Shown here piece after piece: positions 22,653-36,996 of a stretch of 64,000 nucleotides of DNA (its first letter is position 1; each line of letters begins with the position of its first letter). This DNA is from Lenzites betulinus (lineage: Eukaryota; Basidiomycota; Agaricomycetes; Polyporales; Polyporaceae): positions 248,001 through 312,000 of the forward strand of contig JABYQU010000049.1 of the NCBI GenBank assembly GCA_022264855.1, in the 5' to 3' direction. The translations under genes and the position numbers were made by a program. The notes under the pieces are model-generated. The model had not been told where the DNA came from. It did not search any database and saw nothing but the letters and a program-made list of their open reading frames with translations.

Positions 22653-23802
22653 ATTCGCGAGGCTGTAGAGAAGTGGAATGAGGAGAGTGATGAAGGAGTG
22701 CGACAAGCTCGTCCTGGGTCTCTACCCCGGATTCTGGCGTGAGCGTTCGCCGAAGCAACGCATGTGTTTAATCGTACCGTTAGACGCCTAAGGAAGGCGG
22801 GGAAACAAGGTTCTTCAGCTTACGTCAGAGAATGGCTTGGTAAGTTGGATATAGTGCTATTAACGGATATCCACGGATAGTATCCGTTTTCCCAGATATG
22901 TTTGAAATAAGAATCGTCATTTTCAAATGTGTATGTTACTAAACGTGAAGCCCATACTACGCAACGTGTCTGAAGGTTGCTGACATTAGAGTCAGTGAGT
23001 TGTTGAGGATATAATGCAATAACGCCCCGGTAAAGATACTTTGAGCCCTAGAGACTGAGAGCCGTACTGCTTCAAGAGAGCAAAAGGATTCGTGAGCTCT
23101 GGACCCGTGGGCGAAACATAAGCTCACCCTAGGCTTCTGGCAGCCCGCAAGGAGCAAGCGCGGCCCGTCTGATCCCTCTTACACGACCGCCAATGAGTAT
23201 ATGGCCGACCGTGTAGGTATGTACTACATATGTAGAGTGGAGCATATGTTCGGATTCCCCATGGGGGTGATACGCACCCATAAATATGACTCCTCCGAGC
23301 CCTCCGTAAGCTGCTGTCCTTGGCGCAGACTTCTTCATAAGAATAGATACGCCCGCAGAACCGTCGAACCATCCTTGACAATCAGCAGACCTAGCCCACA
23401 GTAGGGTGGGACGTACTAATGTCTCCTCGGCTCGGCGTGAATGTTAGAGTCAGACGCCCTCGTAACCCGTGAGCGCTGGACTCTCTCTTGGTGCAACAGG
23501 GCTCGCAAGGCACAAGTATTCGCAAGCCTCGTGAGACATCTGTGGGTGAGGCATTGAGGTTGTAAGACGAAGAAAAACGGGAAGGCTGGGGAAGCTCACG
23601 CAATGAGACGCATTCAAGTTCAAGTATGTCAATAACTCAATTAACGTATAGATGTTCGTAAGCCTTACGTACATAACGTCCACGTGGCATCCACGCGAGC
23701 TTCGCGCAACACAGGCGTCCGGATTTGGTCTTCAGCTCAAGTTCAAACAAGCTAACTTACGACGCGTCCGACCAGGCTGGCCGCACAGCGAGAGGTTGAC
23801 TT
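22653..23802. other. Unresolved intergenic stretch with possible minus-strand exons
   Basis: Minus-strand frames between 23129 and 23410 look partly protein-like (LLIVKDGSTVLRAYLFL near 23390-23340, and YGGLGGVIFMGAYHPHG near 23305-23255), but they are in different frames and I could not join them by clean splice sites. Near 22865-22890 the sequence repeats GGATATCC/GGATAGTATCC, a small imperfect dyad. Confidence 0.3.
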
Positions 23803-25368
23803 ATGATTTACCGTAATACCCGCACAGCTTCTACTCTTGTGCATATCAGAGCCGGCTCTGCAACCTCCAGGAACAGGGGTTTCTCAACGAAGCAGACTGA
23901 CGGTTTCAAAATCCTCTTCTTTGGCCGCGACGAGTTTTCATGCGGGGTCCTTCAACAGCTGCTGAAAGTCAAGGCAGAAGGTGATATTTGAGTCAGGATT
24001 CTCCACACATCATGCTCACATTCCTCATCAGAGATCTGGCAGGATATCCACATAGTCACACAGCCGGATACAAAAACCGGGAGACGTGGATCTCAACTCT
24101 CGATATGTGAGTTTGAATATTGAGGCCGTCATGAGCTTGAAAGGGGCTGATGATTACTACCAGCCCCCTTGAAGCTACTAGCAGAAGATGCTGGCCTAAT
24201 TGTGCATACGATACCTCATGACCGATCACAGTTCAAGCAGTTCAAGGTAAGAATTCAATCGTTCTCCTTGCTTTGTTTCGCTAACTCAGGCATGCTAGGT
24301 ACCCCCGCCGTTCTCCAGTGATTCATTATCGAGCCCGTCTTCTTCACCGCCTTCCAACCATCTACTTGTCACTGCTTCTTTCGGACGTATCCTTCCGAAC
24401 TCACTCCTGGACCTGTTCCTTCCCTCGCGAAGATTGAACGTCCATCCGTCTCTTCTCCCCGCGTATCGTGGAGCAGCGCCGATTCAGCATGCCATCATAG
24501 ATGGTCAAGAAGAAACTGGCGTGAGCGTGATTGAAATGACGGAGCGCAAGAAAGGCATCGACTCCGGCGCAATCTTGTGTGGTCAGCCGTTCGTAAGTTA
24601 GCAACTCCAAAGCGTCTGGTTCTTGCCACTGACATCCGTACTCAAGCGCATGCGCGAGGATGTCATGTTCCCAACATTGCGAGTCGAGCTGGCTAAGATA
24701 GGCGGTAACCTTCTCGTTACTACGTTGCGCGACATGCTGGCTAATAAAGTAAGCCCCTCATCCTCACCATGGGCCTCGTTGAATTCACCCCACTCACCTG
24801 CAGGAGAGACGTACACCACAGAGTGACGCCTCAAAAGCGCCTCGCGCGCCGCTCATCACGATCCGGGACTCTATGGTCGACTTCCGTAGCATGACCGCGG
24901 AGCACATCGTACGGCGTCATCGCGCCATTTCGCATCAAGTCGGTACCCTTCATTTTGCATACGGTACGATGTGTTAACACGAGCATGGTCAGAAACCCAT
25001 GACCGCACTCCTCAAGAGTGGGCGGACGCTCCAGCTGCACGACCCCTCCGTGCTGCGCGACAACATTCCCGAAGACATATCCGCGACTCTTCCGGACACA
25101 GGTACCGCCATCTTCCACCCCCCGTCCAAAGCGCTCTTGATCCGCTGCTCGGGCAACACGTATCTACAGGTACCTATGGTGAGCGATTGGTGAAATGCGT
25201 TCAGAGGAACGCTGCTCACTGTGCAATCTGTAGGTGCGTCAGCAGGACCGCCATCTGCTCAAGGCGAAGGAATGGTGGAACGGCGTCAAGCCGGAGATGC
25301 GCTTCTTCGACAGCGGGGCGGATGGACCCGTGCAGTTTGTGCCCTTTGAGACTTCCGCCACAGCATAG
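23803..25368 (+). CDS. FMT1: Methionyl-tRNA formyltransferase, mitochondrial
   Basis: Eight exons (23803-23980, 24032-24106, 24164-24246, 24299-24592, 24647-24748, 24804-24938, 24993-25178, 25234-25368) give 395 residues with consistent phases. The enzyme transfers the formyl group of 10-formyl-THF to Met-tRNAi in mitochondria. The N-terminus is basic and Ser/Thr-rich, as in a mitochondrial presequence. The Rossmann start is FKILFFGRDEFSCGVLQQLL. The formyltransferase signature is RRLNVHPSLLPAYRGAAPIQ (catalytic His, conserved SLLP..RG), followed by TGVSVIEMTERKKGIDSGAI. The C-terminal tRNA-binding OB-like domain starts after ~270 and includes ALLIRCSGNTYLQV and KEWWNGVKPEMRFF. The fourth intron ends in a CAAG acceptor but keeps phase. 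Confidence 0.94.
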
Positions 25369-25658
25369 CGATCATTTCTATACGAGTTTTGCGGCTACCT
25401 GCACGTGGTACCGTCAGCATCTGGTTGTCCCTCCTAACGTGATTTGCCATGAGTATCCGGATCGACTCTGGGTCTAGTTGACGCTACCACCAATAGTAGG
25501 GTCACAAGGGGGAACATGTGGTGGAATAGGCATCGGAGCACGTCATATGGTAACATTACAAGAACTATACACAGAGCGATTATAGCAGAGCAAGTAAGCG
25601 AAAGCTAGTCCAGAAACTCAACGGAAAAAGAGCACGAGCAAGATCACAAGAGTGCACC
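25369..25658. other. Convergent 3' region of FMT1 and MSH6
   Basis: FMT1 ends at 25368 on the plus strand and MSH6 ends at 25659 on the minus strand, so the 290 bp between them contain two 3' ends. Nothing else was seen. Confidence 0.5.
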
Positions 25659-28600
25659 TCAGGCGCTCGCCTTAGCCTGCAGGCAGCCTTTTACGGCGCC
25701 CTTCAGCACCTTCAGCACCTCCCGCCGGCGGACCTTGTCCTCTGGCAGGTCGATCACCCCGGTAGCGAGCTTGTACAGGTATGCAAAGTCGGCCTGGGCG
25801 ACGAGGGGCAGGCGGCCGGCCGCCTTGTTCTTCTTGCCCTCGATCTTTTCCTGGAAGTGCTTTGCAAAGTCCTTGGAGACGACCTCGGCGCGCTCGACGA
25901 CTTCGAGGGGGACTCCGGCGAGGTTCGCTACGTGAGTACCGAAGGACGAGCTCGCGACGCCCTCGACGAGCTTGTATAAGAAAACGAGCTGGGGACGCGC
26001 TAGTCAGTATCTATGCGGGATAGTAACATGAGATATGCATACCTCTCGTTTCTTGTCATCCACAAGCGTCTTCATGTGCATGTTGCGAATGTTGGGATGG
26101 TAGGCGAAGTCGTCTGTCAGAGAGCCGTAGTGCGTTGCGAAGAATGACAGCGACAACGTGTGCGTCGCAAGTTCGTGTAGTACCGCCCCCGCAATTGCCA
26201 TACCATCCTGCGCGGGTTGAGCACGAGACCAGAAGTTCAGTGGGCAGAACTTACATAAGTAGACGTTCCGCGGCCGAGTTCTAAGAGAAGCGTTTAGCTG
26301 ATGAGAAATAGTGGAAAGGCGTGATACACACCGTCAAGGATGACGAACGACTTCGGCGTGGCATCACGGAGGATCTTGCAACTAGGCTGATGTCAGTATA
26401 CAACCGATGAAGACATAGCATACATGCATACCATTCGTCGAGTTCGACCTTGAAGGTGCTAGCATTCGAGAACATGTTGTCGTAGGCACCCATACGAGTA
26501 AGAATGGAGTCCACTGGACAGAGGCTGTCGGGCGCGGTCAGCATCAATCAAATTAGGGCAGAGGAAAAGTATTTACCGAGCCTTCTGGGCTGGGACATGC
26601 ATCCCAAGTTGTGCCATGATCTGTGACCGACGAATTAGCACACAATCTCGCCCACTCCCAATCGACAGTTCTACGCACGATCCCTGCAGCCGTCATACGC
26701 ATTGCCTACATCCTCGTGAGCAAAAACATTGTGTTACAGTGCAGTGCAAGTACTTACCGTTGACTTTCCTCCCATGTTTGGACCTGTGCAAAGCGCCGTC
26801 AGGACTGCGAATTTATAGTGATGTTGATAGTCACCTACCGGTCAATAACGCGATCTTGCCCACATCGCCACCTAGCTTCACGTCATTGGGGATGAAGGCG
26901 CCCTTCAGAGACCCACTACCACACAGCGCCGGATGCCGCAGAGCCTCGAACTCGATGAACGCCGCGTCGCCCTCCACGAGCTCGGGCCTGCACGCCGGCT
27001 CGCCCAGTGCGCTCGAAGACTTCGCCAGACTGAAAAGGCAGTCTAGCTCAGCGAGCACGCGGATAGCACGCAACCACACGCTACGGTCCACGTCAAACTC
27101 GGCGAAGAGCCTAATCTTGAATTCCTTGACGGCCGTGTTGCGGTTCTCCCGAGCTTCCTTGAGCTTCCTGATCGTGGTCTGCAGGGCGGGGACGATGTAG
27201 CGTTTGGCGGTCTATGCGGCACGTAGGTCAGCGCGCTGGCGGGGCGAGGAGAAAGAATGTCACTGTGAATCACCTTCGTGGAGCCATTCAAGGTCCATTG
27301 CTTCGGCGCCTTGTCTCTTTCCTTGCCTTGGAGCTGAACGAGGTAGATTTCCTGCGAGGCAGCATATAAGAACTCCTAGCCTATCGCGTGATATCGTAAC
27401 AGCGTACTTTGGTACCCTGAGCGCTATGCCAGTACGTGAGGTCCAACCTATAATAACAAACCAGGATTAAGACTAAAAAGGACGGTCAAATGAGTTGATC
27501 ATACCCAGTTTGCTTCCGGAGCTTCTTCAGCTCGGACTTGAGCTCGTCCTCCAACTCATTGATCTCCTCCATGACGCCATCGTACACCTCGTCCTTACCG
27601 TCCTCAGGGACGAGCTCGTCGCTGCCTGGAATCTTTGTGAGTAGGTTCCTAAGGACGCTTCGAGATCTACTAACCAGTCTCCGGGGGCTTGAACATCGCC
27701 TGAATGTGCTTCAAATTCGGGCTCAAGTCGGGAGCGGTCCGGAGCAGCCCAGAGATGCTCTTGGAGTCGAACGAGTCTGCAGTCTCCGCCAGAGAAGACA
27801 ACCCTCTGCTGAGGTTCCTGAACGCCTGCGGGGGAGGTGGATTGACGTGTTCAGCGGATGCTACTTCAAGCCCAGGAGAATGAAAAAAAAACTCACTGTG
27901 AGGACTTTGATGAAGTCCTTGACCTTGCAGTTCTTCGCGTGGATGCGAGAAACGATGCGCTCGAGGTCGGGAAGGCCCTTCGCGATACTTGTGAAATCCG
28001 TTTCGAACATTGGGTGGCCGAGCAGATCTTCGACCGCGTCAAGCCTGCTCAGAAGTCAGCATTTTGTCATGACGTCTACGGCAAGACATGCCTTGCGTTG
28101 ATATCCGCGACCTCACGAAGCGGCATGCACAGCCAGATGCGAAACAGACGCTTGCCTGAAGGGGTTATGCATCGGCCGAGAAGCTTGAGCAAGGTGCCCT
28201 CCTCCGTCCCTTCGGTGTTTTGGAGGACCTGCCAATGAATCCTATCGTTAGCTGAAGTCGTTAGATTGACGCTGTGGCCACGCACCTCAACATGCGCGAG
28301 CGTCTGGCCGTCCAGGACCAGACCTTGTCCACGTTTCATGGGGTCATACACATTGAAGTTCTTCATACTCAGGATATCCTTGTCGATGTTGAGGGTGTGC
28401 AGGTACCTATTGACCCGATGAACTCGATAACCAACAGTGTATACGAAAGGGCAACACACCATATCATCGCACCCAACGCCTCGATAGCTCCGTGGTGCGG
28501 GAGCATCTTCCGGATAGGCTCCGGCACGGCCTTCGTCAATCCGTGAGGATTATCAGCCATCTCGTCGTCGTCATCGTCCGCGGGATACAGCTTCTTGAGC

Positions 28601-30624
28601 TCCTTGATGGCGTCGTTGTATTTGAAGCCTTCGCTCTCGCGGAGGCTCGTCCACAAGCAATTACTGGACAATATTGACTTCAGCAGGCGAGTGGTCGAAA
28701 CCGAAAGGTTACCCTGCAATCGTTGTGCTGAGCACACAGTCCTGAAGAAAGAGGAAGCACGCGCACCTTGGTGAAGATTATCTCCTTGGGACGAAGCTGA
28801 CGCATGAGAGTCTCCAGCTTCGTGCGGCACACATCATCCTCGAACGCGCTCAGGTTGAACTCGCTCGTCGCGCTGTCCAGGACACAGATGCCGAACGTCT
28901 GCTTCCCGTCCTTGTCGGTTTCAGGGGCCTCTTCTTCACGAATAGAGACGCAGTGCCCGGCTTGCTCGTCGGTAAGCAGCTCCGCGTCGACAAGGGTGCC
29001 GTTAGTGTAGACCTTGTTGAGTTCTCGTCGCACGATCTTGTCCTTCGCTTTGTCCGCAGCAGGGGCCTTCTTGCTTTTCTTGTCCGCAGCGAGACGCATC
29101 TCCGCACCTAGCGCGGTCTCTGCCTGGTCAACACGTCCGACTTTGTACCCTGCGGCAGGCTGTAAGTATTAAGACATGCGGCGCGCTACGCGGGACCTAC
29201 CCTTTGCGAGAAATTTGGCGGCCCAGAAGTTGAACGACATCTCTGGGACGCCAACCTAAGGACCAAATGAGTGAACACGGTTTGGACGCAAATATGGCAG
29301 GGTTATCTACCATGCTCATCTTGACGCGCTGCGTCAGCTTGAGATCGAACTCGCGATGGCCGACGCGCGCATCCTCCTCGTACAGCTCCAAAAACTTCCC
29401 TTTTTGGAAGAATAGGATGGTGTCGAAGTGGTTCTGCTTGATCTCCCAGAATTGCTTCTCGAAGGGAGTGAACTCCTTCCACGCCTTGGCAGGGATATAC
29501 AGAGTGCGCGGGTCATACCCAGGCTCACTAGGAGATAAACCGTCCTTGTCGCGTACGTTCACGAGGAAGCCGAACGGATCCTCTGTGCTCTTCTTATCGT
29601 CTTTTTGCTTCAAAGCGCGCTGCTCGGCTGCGGTGAGGAAGGTTCCTGCGGCTTTCGAGCTGCCCTCCTTTTTCAGGGGTGGACGTGCAGAGCTCTTCTT
29701 TGTCTTCGGCTCTTCCTCGTCGGAATCCGCGTCCGTGGCACGAGAAGAATGTGAGTAAGCCGACAGACGTGAGGATGGACGCGAGGAAGACGAAGCGCGA
29801 GATGAGGCACGGCCAGTCTCTTCTTCCTCGTCCTCCTCTTCGATGTCATCAGGGACGATGAAATCGTCATCATCCGCGGCGGCCTTTCTACCTATAGGAA
29901 CAAACGTATAAAATAAGCACGATATATGCGGCAACTTGAGTATAGGGGGACACACCTCTAGATCTACCCTTCGTAGGAGACTTCTGATATTTGGTGAGGC
30001 GTTTGGCGAAGGAGTTGAGCTTAGGCATATCCTCCTCCGCAGCCTCTTCGTCGTCGGAGAAGATAGCAGACATCCGCGGCTTCTTCGACCTGCTAGAAGA
30101 CTGTTTATATGCGACCGGGTCGCTCGAGGGCAGGTCCTCATCGGAGTCCTCGACCACTATCTTACGCTTCTGGCGTGTATTCCCCTGACAACATTTCAGT
30201 CTACTGCGATGTATGTATACTAGATCAAATCACACACCGATTTCGACGCGCTGCTAGGCGCAGCATCTTGCTCATCAACATCCGTGGTCATATCCACGTC
30301 TATAGGGTCGCTAGTGGGCGGCGTATCGCGCGTGCTGCTCCCGCCTTCGGAGCTGCGGGTATAGGTAGAGCTCACAATCCCTGACGACTGGGAGCTACCC
30401 TTCGGTAGAGGAGTGCGTATCTCCGACGACACGTCCTGTTCGGAAAATTTCTCCTTTCCAGCAGTCTTCGTTGAGGTCTTCGGGGTCGCGGCGACTTTGG
30501 GCTTAGCCTTAGCTGGCGTCTTCGCGTCACCTTGAGAGTCCTTCGCCGACGGCTGTCCAAAGAAAGACATGAGACTCTTCTGCTTCATCTTGTCTGCGCC
30601 TGATTTCGAGGCCTGAGGAGGCAT
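25659..30624 (-). CDS. MSH6: DNA mismatch repair protein MSH6 (MutS-alpha subunit)
   Basis: A multi-exon minus-strand gene for a nuclear MutS homologue of roughly 1,250-1,300 residues. With MSH2 it recognises base mismatches and small loops. Starts at the ATG at 30624. A PCNA-binding PIP box, QKSLMSFF, is at residues 15-22. It is followed by a long acidic, Ser-rich disordered tail (IVVEDSDEDLPSSDPV, DDDDFIVPDDIEEEDEEEE), as in other MSH6 proteins. Mismatch-binding domain I holds the intercalating Phe in QGKFLELYE-type context (FFQKGKFLELYEEDA). The ATPase domain has GPNMGGKST (Walker A), SFVILDELGRGTST (Walker B) and FFATHYGSL. The C-terminus ends RRREVLKVLKGAVKGCLQAK. The Walker A motif sits in its own 26-nt exon (26783-26758). 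No frame disruption was found. Confidence 0.95.
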
Positions 30625-34151
<3,527 letters not shown>

Positions 34152-34434
34152 AGGGTTTCCTCACAATGCATCGGGTGGTCAAGGTTCCCGAGACATTCGG
34201 GCTAGATTCTCGCTCATCATGGTCTCAACATTCAAGGGTGTCTAGATAGGGAGCGCTATGTTAACAAGTCTATCTTCATAATCTATTTTCGACGTCGCTG
34301 TCGGTTGCAGTTTAAACATCTGGGAGAGCGTGTCAATCCTTGAAAGTGAAGACTCATCCAGAGTACATCGCACGTAATACCGAACGTGTGAGGTCTTTCT
34401 CTTATGAAGTCGAAATCTACTTGGCATGGCAAAG

Positions 34435-36576
34435 CTATCGATGCTCTATCATAGAACGAACGCGGTCGGCCCATTCCCCCGCTATGTCCTGCTGCACGAA
34501 ATCAAATGTGTATTCCTTGTCGCCCTATGGAAGCAAAGGTACATGAGATATTGCGATTCATGACCCCGAGTAATTCGACTGACCGTTTGCAGAAGAAGCT
34601 GACGAGCTGTATCGGTTGTTCTACAACCAATCAATTCATTCTTCGACGTCTTCTTCGAAGCTGTGCCATTTGCTTCGACGTCCCTTCGCGGGAGCAAGAA
34701 AGAGTACTTCACATCAGATAGACCCGGCACGCCGTCCTTCCCGTCGACGATGACGCATAAAATGCGGGGCAGGGACGTAAGAAGCAGTATACACGCTCTA
34801 TTTTGCTTCAGCAGCCCTTTGCGCAGCAGGGTCTTCGCCTCCGCAACCCTACACGGCGTCTCCCTGGGTTCGAGAATATGGGACCTACACACACACGATT
34901 GACACGTGAGATTAAGTTTCTGCATTCCCCGCACTGCGTGCGCACCACGCTCTCGGAGCCGAAACTCACCAGTCCTTTGCCTTCAATGTTGAATCGTCGC
35001 ACGCCTCGACGGCGACAGGTGCTGCGGCGGGCTCGCCACGGTCCCCTTCCGGAGATACTGTTTCCACGACTTCGGACAGTCCCGCGTCCGGGGGAACGTC
35101 AACGGGGGCGTGGGCTGGTGCCTCATTTGGAGATAGAGGGTCGACATCCAGAGGCCCGGGCGAGCGAATGTTTGCGAGACTGAAATCTTGCACCATGCTT
35201 TCCCATACGTCGTCCGAGTCCTCGGCCGCGTGCCGCGGGGCGGGTTTGACGATACCGGTCTCGGGGGGAATTGGTGGGTCCGTCCAAAGCGTGTCCCATT
35301 TAATTGCCGTGCCCGCGGGGTTCCCATCGGTAGTCGTTGTGGTAAAAAATGGATGCACCCGTAGCTCGGCAGGCGAAGATTTAGGCTCGATTCCCAGTCG
35401 TTCTGAAGGGTCAAGGACCTGCGCGCTTGTAAGCACGCCGTAAGCACGAGTGAAGTGTGTGCGCTCACTAGCAGCCTTTGCACAAATTCTTTCGCTGTTT
35501 CATAGAACCCTTCCGGGAACGTGTAGTTCAGCGCCTCAATCTTGCGGAAGCTCTGGTAGTCGTTGATTGCTGCAAACGCTGGAATGCCCGCGACGAGGAA
35601 GTATAGTGTGCACCCAATTGCCCACATGTCGGAACTATATCGGGGTCAGTCACATGTACTTTCGGTAGGCAGACGGCAGGCTTGCCTGTTACTAGTCGTC
35701 TTCGAGGCCCGATTCAGTAGCTCGGGGGAGACGTAAGTCGCGCTTCCAACGAAGGAACTCGGCCGGGGCGCTTCATGGCGTTGCACTGGTTACCATGGGC
35801 TAACATTGACGGAGAGTGTATCCGTACTTACAGAGATCGTGGTTTGGTGCAAGGTATGCTGATCCGAAGTCCGTGATCTTAGGCCTGAGCTCACTGTCAA
35901 GTAGCACATTCTCCGGCTTCAGATCCCTGTGTAATACACCCTGGCTGTGCATCCAGAGCACCGTATCCACTATTTGTGCAGTATACCAGCGCGCACAGGG
36001 CAACGACAGCGATCCGTACTTCTTCACTAGGTCGGCTAGATCACCATTGTCTGCGAGATCTAGTACAAAGTCTAACCCACAGTGATCAGTGTCCACACAC
36101 TTTCCCCCATGATACGACAACTCACAAAGTGAAGTCTCGTCCTGAAATGCCGCATGCATTCTGATGACCCCAGGGTGTCCCCCAGAGAGCTTCGCAAGAG
36201 TATCTTTCTCGATGGTCGCATACTTGACTTTCTTCAGCTTCAGGAGCTGGGCCTTGCTTAGGATTTTGAGAGCATAGCGTTTCCCGGTCAACACTTGGAC
36301 GCCTTCCATTACCTGTAGATTTCTAATGAATACAGTATCGATATCCGAACAATGATGGAAGCTTACGGTCGACCACGAGCCACTGCCCAACTCTCGCACA
36401 AATTCGAAATCATTGGGGGACGCCATGCTTGGTGGTTTCGAGGAAGAGGGTGACCGCGCCGAGGACGAGGCCGTGGATGGAGCAGCACTGACAGTGACGG
36501 CCGCGGAACGATCGACGGTGCGGGGCCGTTCGTCCCGCATATCGACATACGCCCATGCAGGAGGTGCGCCCGACAT
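34435..36576 (-). CDS. PKH1: PDK1-type protein kinase with C-terminal PH-like domain (Pkh/Ksg1 family)
   Basis: A minus-strand gene, start ATG 36576, stop at 34435. PDK1 homologues phosphorylate the activation loop of AGC kinases downstream of sphingolipid and TORC2 signals. After a Ser/Ala-rich N-terminus the kinase domain shows FVRELGSGSWSTV (Gly loop), YALKILSK (catalytic Lys), HRDLKPENVLL and KITDFGSAYL. The activation segment SSFVGSATYVSPELL carries the Ser that PDK1 autophosphorylates. An Asp/Pro-rich linker follows. The C-terminal region matches a PH-like domain: TLLRKGLLKQNRACILLLTS, LPRILCVIVDG, then DKEYTFDFVQQDIAGEWADR. One intron near 35690 only fits the reading frame with a GC-AG border (AG|GCAAGC). 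It shares a 420-bp upstream region with the divergent nucleoporin gene. Confidence 0.92.
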
Positions 36577-36996
36577 TGCTTGGTTGCAGATTCTCTGCGT
36601 CGAAAAAGCACCTGCAGGATGTCGCCGGCAGCGTGCTCAACGTTGTGGTAGATGTTGCTGTTGCCTTATTGTTGCCCAGTAACGTAGACAGAAGGAAGCC
36701 CATTTGCGGCGCTCCAAAGGGGAGCAAAGTTACACCATTGATAAACGGTCCTAGTGCTTTATGCGACGCTGGTCACTCAAGAGTGCTTGCCTCGCACGAG
36801 GTGTAATATTTGAAGCAGTCGTCGTTGGGTGCGACATGGACGAGGAGGTAGAGAGTGAAGAGGAGATGTTTTGTGGCTGGAACCACGGGCGCTTCGTCGC
36901 GATCGTGCGCGCGCGTCCTCTCGCGTCTTTCTTCTGAGTCTCAACCTCGACGAACCTCGCCTCATCTACTTGTAACACTACTCCCTACTCTTCGTC
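36577..36996. promoter_or_regulatory. Shared divergent promoter region (PDK1-type kinase / NUP96)
   Basis: The two start codons (36576 minus, 36997 plus) face away from each other across 420 bp, so both promoters lie here. No TATA box was evident; small frames on both strands lack motifs. Confidence 0.5.
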
